DNA of 64,000 bases from Pseudoxanthomonas yeongjuensis (GCF_010093345.1 NZ_PDWT01000003.1:372001-436000), one strand, 5' to 3'. Positions 9,360-18,413 are shown, numbered from the stretch's first letter. Program-made: numbers and translations. Notes: a model not told the origin generated them from the sequence alone.

Positions 9360-11008
9360 GATGCGGTTTCTCCTGTCGGTGCGCGGGTCCCGCGTCCGGA
9401 TGCGGCCAGCACGTCGTCCAGCCAGCCGGTGCGCAGTTCGGGAACCGAACGCGCCAGTTGTTCGTAATAGGGATGGTGGGGACCGCGCGCATGGTCTTCG
9501 CGGGCGATCTGGGCCAGCTTGCGTCCGTGCCGCATCACCACGATGCTGTCGCAGACCGCACGCACGCTGTGCATGTCGTGGCTGATGAACAGGTACGAGG
9601 CGTTGACCTCGCGGCGCAATTCGGCGATCAGGTCGAGGATCGCCGCGGCGACCACCGGATCCAGCGCGGACGTCACTTCGTCGCACAGGATCAGGTCCGG
9701 CTGCGCGGCCAGTGCGCGGGCCAGGTTGATGCGCTGCTTCTGCCCGCCGGACAGGCCAACGGAAGTGCGGTCGGCCAGCGCCGCCGGCAGCTTGACCAGG
9801 TCGAGCAGTTCGGCCACGCGACGCCGCCGCGATGCTGCGTCCATCCCATGGAAGAACGCCAGCGGTCGTTCGAGGATGCGGCCGACCGTGTGCGCAGGAT
9901 TGAGTGCGGTGTCGGCGTGCTGGAATACGATCTGCACGCGGCGCAAGGTTTCGCGGTCGCGCTGGGCCAGCTGACCGGGCAGTGCCTTGCCATCGAAGTG
10001 GATCGTGCCAGCCACCGGCGCGATCAGGCCGGCGATGCAACGCGCCAGCGTCGACTTGCCGGAACCCGATTCGCCGATCACGCCGATGGCCTGGCCGCGA
10101 TACAGCTTGAAATCGACATCCGCCAGCACCGGGAACTCCGGCTTGCCGTCGCGCACACGGCCGTAACCGGCCGACAGTCCCGCGACTTCCAGCAGCGGCG
10201 TGCCGGCCGTTGCCGGCGGCGCGTCCGGAGCGCGTTCGCCCACGCGTGCGGCGTCCAGCAGGCTTCGCGTGTACTCATCATTGGGGCTTGCGAGGATCTG
10301 CGCGGTACCGGCGCACTCGCGCATGCGCCCATGGCGCAACACCAGGATGCGGTCGGCCATCTGCGCGACCACGGCCAGGTCGTGGCTAACGTAGATCGCG
10401 CTGACTCCGCGTTCGCGGATAGCGCGCCGGAACGCGGCCAGCACCTCGATCTGCGTGGTCACGTCCAGCGCGGTGGTCGGCTCGTCGAAGATCACCACGT
10501 CCGGATCGGCGATCAATGCCATCGCCGCCATCACCCGCTGCAACTGCCCGCCCGAGACTTCGTGCGGATAGCGCTGGCCTATGGTTTCGGGGTCAGGCAG
10601 CGCCAGTTCGCGGAACAATTCGACCGCCTTGCGTTCGGCGGCCTCGCGCTCCAGCAGGCCGTGCAGCAACGCCGGTTCGACCACCTGGTCGAGGATGCGC
10701 CGCGACGGGTTGAAAGAGGCCGCCGCGCTCTGCGCGATGTAGGCCATGCGGCGCCCGCGCAAGGCGCGCTTGCCGGATTCCGGCAGGGCCAGCACCTCGG
10801 TATCGCCGATGCGCACGCGGCCACCGGCGATGCGGCAACCGCGCCGGGCGTAACCCATCAGGGCCAACGCGATGGTGGTCTTTCCGGAGCCGGATTCGCC
10901 GATCAGCGCCAGCACCTGTCCCGGTTCGACGGTGAAGCCGATGTCCTGCACCAGGATGCTGGCGCCGGCGACGATGCGCAGGCCATCAACTTCGATGCGG
11001 GCGCCCAT
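9356..11008 (-). CDS. ABC transporter ATPase, two fused nucleotide-binding domains (peptide/nickel type)
   Basis: 550-residue cytoplasmic protein powering the importer below. Two complete ATPase modules are fused: Walker A GESGSGKTT near residues 36-44, signature VSGGQLQR and Walker B 'DVVIFDEPTTALD' in the first; Walker A GESGSGKST near 313-321, signature LSGGQKQR and 'LILCDEVTSALD' in the second. The pair corresponds to separate DppD and DppF subunits in E. coli, or to fused GsiA-like forms. ATG 11008 overlaps the stop of the upstream permease gene as TGATG. The short linker (residues 255-280) is Ala/Pro-rich. The second Walker B has Asp-Glu-Val instead of Asp-Glu-Pro, which is tolerated in this family. 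Confidence 0.93.
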   Translation of the reverse strand: MGARIEVDGLRIVAGASILVQDIGFTVEPGQVLALIGESGSGKTTIALALMGYARRGCRIAGGRVRIGDTEVLALPESGKRALRGRRMAYIAQSAAASFNPSRRILDQVVEPALLHGLLEREAAERKAVELFRELALPDPETIGQRYPHEVSGGQLQRVMAAMALIADPDVVIFDEPTTALDVTTQIEVLAAFRRAIRERGVSAIYVSHDLAVVAQMADRILVLRHGRMRECAGTAQILASPNDEYTRSLLDAARVGERAPDAPPATAGTPLLEVAGLSAGYGRVRDGKPEFPVLADVDFKLYRGQAIGVIGESGSGKSTLARCIAGLIAPVAGTIHFDGKALPGQLAQRDRETLRRVQIVFQHADTALNPAHTVGRILERPLAFFHGMDAASRRRRVAELLDLVKLPAALADRTSVGLSGGQKQRINLARALAAQPDLILCDEVTSALDPVVAAAILDLIAELRREVNASYLFISHDMHSVRAVCDSIVVMRHGRKLAQIAREDHARGPHHPYYEQLARSVPELRTGWLDDVLAASGRGTRAPTGETAS

Positions 11009-11877
11009 CAGTGCACCGCCTTGCGCGCATCGCGGCCGGGCAGCCCATCGACCACCAGGTTCACCGCCATGGTCAGGCTGGCGATGGCCAGCGCCGGCGC
11101 GACCACGGCCAGGCCGCCTTCCCACAACGCGCCCAGGTTCTCGCGCACCAGCGTGCCCCAGTCGGCGGCCGGCGGCTGCACGCCCAGGCCAAGGAAGCTC
11201 AGGCTGGCCAGCAGCAGCACCACGTAGACGAAGCGCAGGCCCAGGTCGACCGTCACCGGCGCGATGATGTTCGGCAGCACTTCGTGCAGCATCAGGTACC
11301 AGCGCGATTCGCCGCGCGTGCGCGCGACCACCACGTAATCCAGTGCGGAAACGTTTATCGCCAGCGCGCGCGCGATGCGGTAGGCGCCGGGCACGTAGAT
11401 GACCGTCGCGGTCAGCATCAACAGCGGCACCGAGGCGCCGAACGCGGCGACCATGATCATCGCGAACAGCTTGCTGGGGATCGAGATCAGTGTGTCCATG
11501 CCGCGGCTGAGCACCGCGTCCAGCCAGCCGCCGCTGACCGCGGCGAGCATCGCCAAGCAGGTGCCGGTGGCGCTGGCCAGGATCGCCGCGACCAGCGCCA
11601 CCGCAACGGTGTAGCGCGCGCCCAGCAATACCCTGACCAGCATGTCGCGCCCGAGGTAATCCGCACCCAGCCAGTGGCCGGCCTGGGCCGGCGCGAACAC
11701 CGGCAGTGCGCCGATGTCCTGCGCGCTGGCCGGCACCCACCACGGCGCGACCAGTGCGACCAGCAGCCAGCCGACGACGACCAGCAGGCCGAGGGTCCCG
11801 GGCAGGCCCAGGCCGAGCACGCGCTTGCGGCGCGCGCCTGTCGCGGGAGCGGGATTCGTGGCGGCCGGTACGTTCAT
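11008..11877 (-). CDS. ABC transporter permease (DppC/OppC family)
   Basis: 289-residue inner-membrane subunit with about six transmembrane helices. It carries the DppC-type luminal segment 'HWLGADYLGRDMLVRVLLGARYT' (GTDxxGRD-like) and the ATPase-coupling EAA-like loop 'YVVVARTRGESRWYLMLHEVLPNIIAP'. The cytoplasmic N-terminus is short and basic. ATG 11877 overlaps the stop of the other permease gene as ATGA. With its partner it forms the channel for a peptide, nickel-chelate or small organic solute. Confidence 0.92.
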   Translation of the reverse strand: MNVPAATNPAPATGARRKRVLGLGLPGTLGLLVVVGWLLVALVAPWWVPASAQDIGALPVFAPAQAGHWLGADYLGRDMLVRVLLGARYTVAVALVAAILASATGTCLAMLAAVSGGWLDAVLSRGMDTLISIPSKLFAMIMVAAFGASVPLLMLTATVIYVPGAYRIARALAINVSALDYVVVARTRGESRWYLMLHEVLPNIIAPVTVDLGLRFVYVVLLLASLSFLGLGVQPPAADWGTLVRENLGALWEGGLAVVAPALAIASLTMAVNLVVDGLPGRDARKAVH

Positions 11878-12830
11878 CGGGCGTGGCGCAATCGTGGGTT
11901 GGCGAGGATGCCGATCATGTCGGCGATCATGACCAGCAGCAGGTAGCCGGCGCAGAAGATCATCGTGCAGGTCTGCACCAGCGGGATGTCGCGCTGGCTG
12001 ACGCCGTCGACCATCAGCTTGGCCACGCCGGGGTAATAGAAGATCGTCTCGATCACGATCACGCCGCCCAGCAGGTACGACGTGCTCAGCGCCACCGCAT
12101 TGGCGATGGGGCCGATCGCGTTCGGCATCGCGTGGCCCAGCACCAGCCGCAGCGGCGGCACGCCCTTCAGCCGCGCCATCTCGATGTACGGCGCGTCCAG
12201 CTGGTCGGCCAACGCCGCGCGGGTCATGCGCATCATCTGCGCCACGATGACGCAGCACAGGGTCAGCACCGGCATCACGAACACGCGCAACGCGCCGGAG
12301 AACGAATCGATGTCGCTGGCGTAGGACAACGCCGGCAGCCAGCCCAGTTGCACCGACAGCACCAGCACCGCGATGGTCGCGATCAGGAATTCCGGCACCG
12401 ACACCATCGCGACCGCGCCGCTGTTGAGCAGGCGGTCCAGCCAGCTGCCGCGGAACACCGCGGCCAGCGTACCCAGCAGCAAGGCCAGCGGCACGCCGAT
12501 CGACGCGGTCACCGCCGCCAGCAACAGCGAATTGGGCAGGCGGTTGCCGATCAGTTCCATCACCGGCGCATCGCTGACCAGCGAACGGCCCGGGTCCCCG
12601 GTCGCCAGCCCACCCAGCCAATGCAGGTAGCGCGTCGCCAGCGGCTGGTCCAGGCCCATCTGCGCGCGCAGCGCGGCCAGCGTTTCCGGCGTCGCGTCCT
12701 GGCCGAGCAATTCCTCGGCGGCATCGCCCGGCAATACCGCGGTGATCGTGAACACCACCACCGAAACCAGCAGCAGGGACAGCACCGCCAGGCCCAGCCG
12801 TTGCAGCAACAGGCGCAGCACCTGCTTCAT
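11874..12830 (-). CDS. ABC transporter permease (DppB/OppB family)
   Basis: 318-residue inner-membrane subunit starting MKQVLRLLLQRLGLAVLSLL, the usual DppB opening, followed by 'LPGDAAEELLGQDATPE' and 'LRAQMGLDQPLATRYLHWL', which are hallmark segments between the first two helices. The coupling loop 'YIEMARLKGVPPLRLVLGHAMPNAIGPI' contacts the ATPase. An upstream ATG (12842) would add four residues, but ATG 12830 overlaps the stop of the solute-binding protein gene as ATGA and is preferred. Confidence 0.92.
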   Translation of the reverse strand: MKQVLRLLLQRLGLAVLSLLLVSVVVFTITAVLPGDAAEELLGQDATPETLAALRAQMGLDQPLATRYLHWLGGLATGDPGRSLVSDAPVMELIGNRLPNSLLLAAVTASIGVPLALLLGTLAAVFRGSWLDRLLNSGAVAMVSVPEFLIATIAVLVLSVQLGWLPALSYASDIDSFSGALRVFVMPVLTLCCVIVAQMMRMTRAALADQLDAPYIEMARLKGVPPLRLVLGHAMPNAIGPIANAVALSTSYLLGGVIVIETIFYYPGVAKLMVDGVSQRDIPLVQTCTMIFCAGYLLLVMIADMIGILANPRLRHAR

Positions 12831-14443
12831 GCCTCCCACCACACGTGTTCGGCGAACTCGTAGCCCATCAGGCCGCCGACCGGGATCGCCGCCAGGCCTT
12901 GCAGGCGTACGTTGTGCGCGTCCAGCGACGAAATGAACAACGGGATCGCCACCCCGCCCTTCTCATGGATCATCACCTGCATGTCGGCGTACAGCGCCTT
13001 GCGCCTGGCTTCGTCGATTTCCGAGCGCGCGACCAGCAACAGCTGGTCGAATTTCGGGTCCTGCCAGTGCGCATCGTTGCTGCTTGCGTCGGACTTGAAG
13101 AACTGGGTCAGCACCGCGTCGGCGTTCGGACGCGGATTGACGTTGCCCCAGCCCACCGGGCTCTTGCCCCAGTGGTTCGACCAGTAGCCGTCGGGCGGCA
13201 TCCGCTGCAACTGCAGGTTCATGCCGATGCGGCGCGCGCTCTGCTGCAGGGCCAGGGTCATCTCGACGCTGTAGGTCGCCGCCGGCGAAGCGACGACCGG
13301 TATCGGTGCATTGCCGATGCCGCTGCGGCGGAAGTGATGGCGCGCCTTGTCCAGGTCCTGTTCGCGCTGCGGCAGGCCCGCGAACCAGAAACGATTGGAC
13401 GGATGGATCGGCTGGTCGTTGGCGACGACCGCATTGCCCAGCGCCACCGAATCGACGATGCGCCTGCGGTCGAACAACAGCTTCATCGCCGCGGTGAAGT
13501 CCGCGCTGCGGCCCGGCGCGATGTCCTGGCGCATCGCCAGGTTGCTGTACTGGCCGGACGACTGGCGGAACACGCGGTAGCCGCGGCTCTGTTCCACGCG
13601 GCGTACCGAACGCGGGTCGATCGCGGCCACCAGGTCCAGGTCGCCGGACAACAGCGCATTGACCCGCGCGCCTTCGTCGCCCAGCCCGGAGAGTTCGACC
13701 TCGTCCACGTAGGGACGGCCGTTGCGCCAGTAGTCCGGGTTGCGCACCACCACCGATCGCAAGCCGCGCTTGAATTCCTTGAGCCGGAACGGACCGGTGC
13801 CGATGCCTCGATTGAAGTCCCGCATACCTGCAGGAACGATGGCGAACCAGAAGGTGGCCAGCGTCACCGGCAGGTCGGCATTGGCCTGGTGCAGGCGCAC
13901 CTCGACCTCGCTCGGCGACAGCGCACGCACGCTTTCGATCTGGTCGGCGAAGATCTTCGCCTTGGACACCGTGGCCGGGTCCTTGTGCCGCATCAGCGAG
14001 AACACCACGTCGTCGGCGTGCAACGGCTTGCCGTCGTGGAAGGTCACGCCCCGGCGCAGGTGGAAGCGCCAGTGCCGCGCATCGGCGGTCTCGAAACGTT
14101 CCGCCAACGCGGGCTGCGGGGCCAGGTGCCCGTCGAAACCGGTCAGGCAGCTGTACAGCATGCGCGAGCGCGCATAGTCGGTCTGGTTGGCCAGCTTGGC
14201 CGGGTCCAGGGTGTCGGCGATGGACGAGGTCGCGCTGGCCACGCGCAGGCGACCGCCCTGGCGCGGGCGCACCGCGACCGCGGCTTCGGCCAGGGTGATG
14301 AGGTTCGAAGCGCCCGCCAGGGCCATGCCCGCGCCGGCAAGCAGTTTCAACACGTCCCGGCGCGAGGCGCCGCGCGCGAGCGCGTCCAGGACACGGCCAC
14401 TGTCGGCCGGTCCCAGTCGATCGCGCAGCGCGTCGTCGCTCAT
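12827..14443 (-). CDS. ABC transporter substrate-binding protein (SBP family 5) with Tat leader
   Basis: 538-residue periplasmic binding protein of the peptide/nickel/opine class. Family 5 signatures include 'GGRLRVASATSSIADTLDPA', 'RFHLRRGVTFHDGKPLHADDVVFSL' around residues 120-145 and 'GTGPFRLKEFKRG'. The leader 'GASRRDVLKLLAGAGMALAGA' contains a twin-arginine motif (SRRDVLK), so export is probably folded, by Tat. The unusually long cytoplasmic n-region (about 30 residues) precedes it. ATG 14443 is chosen over an upstream ATG because the added residues are antisense-like and the gap to the HAD gene is then 13 bp. The ligand is unknown; neighbours suggest an amino-acid or opine-like diacid. 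Confidence 0.9.
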   Translation of the reverse strand: MSDDALRDRLGPADSGRVLDALARGASRRDVLKLLAGAGMALAGASNLITLAEAAVAVRPRQGGRLRVASATSSIADTLDPAKLANQTDYARSRMLYSCLTGFDGHLAPQPALAERFETADARHWRFHLRRGVTFHDGKPLHADDVVFSLMRHKDPATVSKAKIFADQIESVRALSPSEVEVRLHQANADLPVTLATFWFAIVPAGMRDFNRGIGTGPFRLKEFKRGLRSVVVRNPDYWRNGRPYVDEVELSGLGDEGARVNALLSGDLDLVAAIDPRSVRRVEQSRGYRVFRQSSGQYSNLAMRQDIAPGRSADFTAAMKLLFDRRRIVDSVALGNAVVANDQPIHPSNRFWFAGLPQREQDLDKARHHFRRSGIGNAPIPVVASPAATYSVEMTLALQQSARRIGMNLQLQRMPPDGYWSNHWGKSPVGWGNVNPRPNADAVLTQFFKSDASSNDAHWQDPKFDQLLLVARSEIDEARRKALYADMQVMIHEKGGVAIPLFISSLDAHNVRLQGLAAIPVGGLMGYEFAEHVWWEA

Positions 14444-14456
14444 GCGCCGGTGTCGC

Positions 14457-15122
14457 TTACAGGCCGACCAACGCAGCCAGGCCGCCGGCGTCGGCGATCT
14501 CGGTGTAGCCATACTCCGGAGTGCCCGGGCCGTGGCCGCGATTGATCCACGCCTTGTCGCGGATGCCGACGTCGTGGGCGGTCATCAGGTCGTAGCGCAG
14601 GCTGGAGGACACATGCAGCATGTCTTCCGGATTGCAGCCGAGCGCATCGATCATGTATTCGAACGGACGCATGCGCGGCTTGTAGGCCTGCGCCTGCTCG
14701 GCGGTGTAGACGCGGTGGAACGGCACGCCGAGCAGTTCGACGTTCTTCAGGATGTCCTTGTCGTCGGCATTGGACAGGATCACCAGTGGGATCTTGTCGG
14801 CGATCCTGGCCAGGCCGGCGGCGACGTCCGGGTGCGGGCCCCAGGTCGGCACCGCGTCGCAGATGCTTTGCGCTTCGGCGTCGACGTACTGCAGCTTCCA
14901 CTTGCGGGTCAGCCGGCGCAGTGAGTTCTTCAGCACGTCGCCCAGCGGTTGCCACGGGCCCAGCGCCTCGTCGAGGCGGTAGGCGGTGAAGTCGGCCAGG
15001 AACTGCGGCATATGCTCCACGCTGACGCGGTCGGCGAAGATCACCCGCGCCATGTCGTTAGGCTTGTAGTTGATCAACGTGCCGTAGCAGTCGAAGGAGA
15101 TGTACTTGGGCCTGAAAGTCAT
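14457..15122 (-). CDS. HAD-superfamily hydrolase, haloacid dehalogenase type II-like
   Basis: 221-residue hydrolase with HAD motif I 'SFDCYGTLINY' (nucleophilic Asp), motif II 'VILSNADD', a conserved 'AYKPRMRPFEYM' lysine and motif III region 'VSSSLRYDLMTAHDVG'. It is close in layout to L-2-haloacid dehalogenases, but the Tyr that follows the motif lysine by six residues is Phe here, and the Asn of the 'SSNxxD' motif is Ser, with a one-residue spacing change. The substrate may therefore not be a halo acid; phosphate or other leaving groups are possible. ATG 15122 fits the family; the longer frame adds 14 unrelated residues. It is the first gene of the ABC block, 240 bp from the preceding dehydrogenase gene. 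Confidence 0.8.
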   Translation of the reverse strand: MTFRPKYISFDCYGTLINYKPNDMARVIFADRVSVEHMPQFLADFTAYRLDEALGPWQPLGDVLKNSLRRLTRKWKLQYVDAEAQSICDAVPTWGPHPDVAAGLARIADKIPLVILSNADDKDILKNVELLGVPFHRVYTAEQAQAYKPRMRPFEYMIDALGCNPEDMLHVSSSLRYDLMTAHDVGIRDKAWINRGHGPGTPEYGYTEIADAGGLAALVGL

Positions 15123-15362
15123 CGCGGCGCGCCTATCGCAAGAGAGGGGATCGAAAGGAATCATGGCCCCTGTCCCGGGCCTGCTGAGATTGAAGCATGC
15201 GCCCGACGTGGCGTTATCGCGTAGTCGAGCCGGGGCCGGCGCGAAACTGCGGTTTGCCGCGTACTGTCCAGCAGATTATGGCGGCCTCGAGGCGCCACCT
15301 TCACCACGGGAAAACGAGGTCGCTAGCGTCCGGAAACGGCTGAAGCCGCCCCTTCCGCAGCC

Positions 15363-16823
15363 TCAGCCGTAACCGAGGATCGATTTGACCTCGAGGAACT
15401 CGCCCAGTCCGTGTTCGCCGTATTCGCGGCCGTTGCCCGAGCGCTTGTAGCCGCCGAACGGCGCGTGCGGGTCCCATGCGGGATGGTTGATGTGCACCTG
15501 CCCGGTGCGGATGCGCCGGGCCACGGCGCGGGTCTGTTCCACGTCCCTGCCCTGCACGTGTCCGCCCAGACCGTACAGCGTGTCGTTGGCGATGGCGACC
15601 GCCTCGTCCACGGTGTCGTAGGGGATGACGCACAACACCGGTCCGAAGATTTCATCCTGCGCGATACGCATCGACGTGGCTACTTCGGAGAAGATCGTCG
15701 GCCTGGCGAAGAAGCCCTGTTCCAGTCCTTCGGGCCGGCCGGGGCCGCCGCACAGCAGCCTGGCGCCTTCGGCGATGCCCACGCCGATCATTTCCTGCAC
15801 CCGTTCGAACTGCGCGCGGTTCGCCAGCGGCCCCAGCACGGTCTCTTCCTCGCGCGGGTCGCCGACGGCGATGGCCTGCGCGGTTTCCGCGCCCAGCCTT
15901 TCCACCTCGGCCAGATGCGCGCGCGGCACGACCATGCGCGTGGGCGCGCTGCACGACTGGCCGACGTTGCGGAACGCAGCCATCACCCCCAACGGCACGG
16001 CCTTGGCCAGGTCGGCGTCGGGCAACAGCACGTTGGGCGATTTGCCGCCCAGTTCCTGGGTGACGCGCTTGATCGTCGGCGCAGCCGCCTGCGCGACGAG
16101 GATGCCGGCACGGTTGGAACCGGTGATGGAAATCATGTCCACACCGGGATGCGAGGCCATCGCCTCGCCAACCTCGGAGCCGGTGCCGTTGACCAGGTTG
16201 AACACGCCGGCGGGCAAGCCGGCGTCGTGGATCGCCTGGGCGAACAGCAACGCACTCAGCGGCGAAAGCTCGCTGGGCTTGAGCACCACAGTGCAACCGG
16301 CCGCAAGCGCCGGCGCCACCTTGGCCGTGATCTGGTAGAGGGGCCAGTTCCAGGGCGTGATCAGCGCACACACGCCGATGGGTTCGCGCACGATGGCCGT
16401 GGTTCCCTTCATCGACTGGAAGGGATAGTCGGCCAGCAGATCGCGGGCCACGCGCAGGTGCTCCGCGGCCAACGGCACTTGCGCATTGCGCGCATAGCCG
16501 ATGGCCGCGCCCATTTCGCGCGAGATGGCCTGCGCGAATTCCTCCGTCCGCTCCAGCACCAGCGCACGGATCCGGTCGAGATAGGCCGCGCGTTCGCTGG
16601 CCGGCAAGGCCGCGAACGCAGGGAACGCCGCGCGTGCCGCCGCCACCGCGCGATCTACGTCCGCCGCGTTGCCGCTGGCGATTTCGCCGGCCACCTGTTC
16701 CGTGGCCGGGTTGACGATGGGCAGCATCGCGCCTTGCAGCGGCATCCATCGTCCGCCGATGTAGGCGGCGTTGCGGATCGGGCCGCCCGCCATGAGCTTG
16801 TCGAACAAGTCGGTCATCGCCAT
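15363..16823 (-). CDS. Aldehyde dehydrogenase family protein
   Basis: 486-residue NAD(P)-dependent aldehyde dehydrogenase. It shows 'CALITPWNWPLYQITAKVAP' in the cofactor fold, general base in 'TQELGGKSPNVLL', and catalytic Cys291 in GQSCSAPTR, where the residues around the cysteine differ from GabD and BetB types. The C-terminal 'PFGGYKRSGNGREYGEHG' is standard. Two ATGs (16823 and 16817) are near an AGAGG site; the first is used. It lies 7 bp after ridA and shares an operon with ridA and the PLP enzyme. The substrate is probably an amino- or oxo-aldehyde released upstream in the pathway, but it cannot be assigned. Confidence 0.88.
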   Translation of the reverse strand: MAMTDLFDKLMAGGPIRNAAYIGGRWMPLQGAMLPIVNPATEQVAGEIASGNAADVDRAVAAARAAFPAFAALPASERAAYLDRIRALVLERTEEFAQAISREMGAAIGYARNAQVPLAAEHLRVARDLLADYPFQSMKGTTAIVREPIGVCALITPWNWPLYQITAKVAPALAAGCTVVLKPSELSPLSALLFAQAIHDAGLPAGVFNLVNGTGSEVGEAMASHPGVDMISITGSNRAGILVAQAAAPTIKRVTQELGGKSPNVLLPDADLAKAVPLGVMAAFRNVGQSCSAPTRMVVPRAHLAEVERLGAETAQAIAVGDPREEETVLGPLANRAQFERVQEMIGVGIAEGARLLCGGPGRPEGLEQGFFARPTIFSEVATSMRIAQDEIFGPVLCVIPYDTVDEAVAIANDTLYGLGGHVQGRDVEQTRAVARRIRTGQVHINHPAWDPHAPFGGYKRSGNGREYGEHGLGEFLEVKSILGYG

Positions 16824-16830
16824 GAAACCT

Positions 16831-17244
16831 CTAGGTTTGTGCGGGCGGCTGCGCCCGGCAGGCGGCAACCGCATCGATTTCGACCAGGTATCCGTGATGC
16901 AGGCCGGCCGCGGGGACCACGGTCCGCGCGGGCCTGGCATCGCCCATGATCCCGGCATAGACCGCGTTGAAACGCGGCCACAGATCGACATCGGCGATAT
17001 GCACGGTCACCTTCAGGATGTCGGCCGGCTCCGCGCCGGCCGCACGCAATGCGGCCAGCACATTGCCGATCGCCTGCCGGGCCTGGTCCTCGAACGGCAG
17101 ATCGGCGGTATGCGTGCCGTCGGCGCGCACGCCGAGCTGTCCGGAGGTGAACACGAGGTCGCCGAAACGCATCGCATGACTGTAGTGTCCGCCCGGAGGG
17201 GCGACGTCGCCCGGCGCGATCGCCGTGCATTGCACTTCGTTCAT
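16831..17244 (-). CDS. RidA family (YjgF/Rid) deaminase
   Basis: 137-residue small trimeric-type protein. 'GHYSHAMRFGDLVFTSGQLGVRADG', 'QARQAIGNVLAALRAAGAEPADILKVTVHIAD' and the C-terminal 'VEIDAVAACR' are Rid signatures. Catalytic RidA has an arginine near residue 105 that holds the substrate carboxylate; here 'ARPARTVVPA' supplies it. The enzyme hydrolyses reactive enamine/imine intermediates released by PLP dehydratases and amine oxidases. It sits 2 bp after the D-threonine aldolase/D-serine dehydratase-like gene, an arrangement that fits clearing an imine made by that enzyme. Confidence 0.9.
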   Translation of the reverse strand: MNEVQCTAIAPGDVAPPGGHYSHAMRFGDLVFTSGQLGVRADGTHTADLPFEDQARQAIGNVLAALRAAGAEPADILKVTVHIADVDLWPRFNAVYAGIMGDARPARTVVPAAGLHHGYLVEIDAVAACRAQPPAQT

Positions 17245-17246
17245 CG

Positions 17247-18413
17247 CTACCAGCCCCGCATGCGTTGCCAGGTCGCCACGATCTCGCGGTCGCCGGAGCG
17301 CACGACCTGATACCTGTCGTGCTGCGCACCCGTGGCGCAGGCATGGTTCGGCAGGATCCGGATGCGTTGGCCGATGGCAAGGTCGGGAAGCGAGGCCGTA
17401 CTGCCCGGACGCACCGAGACAGTGCCGTGCTCCTGGCTGGCATCGGTGACGATCACGTCGGGATGGACGACGCCGTCGATGTCGCAGACCACGCCATAAC
17501 CCTGATCCACCGGATGGCGCGCCGTACCGCGGTCGCGCGACATCGCCATCCAGCCGGCATCGGTCAGTATCCAGCCCTTGTCGGGCTTGTGTCCGATCAC
17601 CGTCGCCAGCACCGACAGCGCGATGTCGTCCGGCGTGCACACGCCGATGCCGCTCATCACCAGGTCGAAGAACATGAACACGCCTGCGCGTACCTCGGTC
17701 ACTCCGCGCAGGTCGCGGGCGAAATGCGCGGTCGGGGTCGAGCCGACGCTGACCACGGGCGCGGCGTGCCCGTGGCGGCGCAGGAATTCGGCGGCCTCCA
17801 CCGCCGCGGCGCGCTCCTGTTCCGCGGCTTCGGGTATCCCCTCGCCGTTGCGGCAGTTGTAGGACTCGCCGGCATGGGTCAGCACGCCGCAAAGCTCCAC
17901 GCCGCCGGCACGCAGGATTCCGGCGATGGCCGGCAGTTGCGGGTCGCCCGGCACCAGGCCGCCGCGATGTCCATCGCAATCGATCTCGATCAGGACCCCG
18001 GGCATGTTCCCGGTCGGCGCCGCATCCGCCAGCGCTTGCGCCTGCTCAATGGTATCGATAAGTACCGTGACGCCGATGCCGCGCTCCACCAGCGCCTGGA
18101 CCCGGGCGATCTTGTCCGGCGCCAGTCCCACCGCATAGGTCATGTCGGTGAACCCCGCATCGGCGAAGTACTCCGCTTCCTTGATCGTCGAGACGGTGAT
18201 CGGCCCGCGCCCGCTCGCGAACAGTCGTTCGGCGACGTCGACCGATTTCGCGGTTTTCACGTGCGGCCGGAAGCCCACGCCGAGCGATTCCAGGCGTTGG
18301 CTCAAGCGGGCGATATTGCGTTCGACCCGGGCCAGGTCGAGCACCAGCGCCGGCGTCTCGATCGATTCGAGCGTCTCGGCCGGTGAGTTCTGGGTCTTTG
18401 CCGCTGCGTTCAT
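17247..18413 (-). CDS. DSD1-family PLP enzyme (D-threonine aldolase / D-serine or D-hydroxyaspartate dehydratase-like)
   Basis: 388-residue fold-type III PLP enzyme with alanine-racemase-like N-terminal barrel. The cofactor lysine is Lys53 in 'FRPHVKTAKS'. The C-terminal 'PNHACATG' gives the His357/Cys359 metal pair of the D-serine dehydratase family. 'ETPALVLDLARVERNIARL' and 'GVLTHAGESYNC' are typical of the group. Known members cleave D-threonine or D-3-hydroxyaspartate, or dehydrate D-serine or D-threo-3-hydroxyaspartate, so the exact reaction is open. ATG 18413 gives the common start; earlier codons are non-conserved. The adjacent ridA gene favours a dehydratase that releases an imine. 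Confidence 0.85.
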   Translation of the reverse strand: MNAAAKTQNSPAETLESIETPALVLDLARVERNIARLSQRLESLGVGFRPHVKTAKSVDVAERLFASGRGPITVSTIKEAEYFADAGFTDMTYAVGLAPDKIARVQALVERGIGVTVLIDTIEQAQALADAAPTGNMPGVLIEIDCDGHRGGLVPGDPQLPAIAGILRAGGVELCGVLTHAGESYNCRNGEGIPEAAEQERAAAVEAAEFLRRHGHAAPVVSVGSTPTAHFARDLRGVTEVRAGVFMFFDLVMSGIGVCTPDDIALSVLATVIGHKPDKGWILTDAGWMAMSRDRGTARHPVDQGYGVVCDIDGVVHPDVIVTDASQEHGTVSVRPGSTASLPDLAIGQRIRILPNHACATGAQHDRYQVVRSGDREIVATWQRMRGW

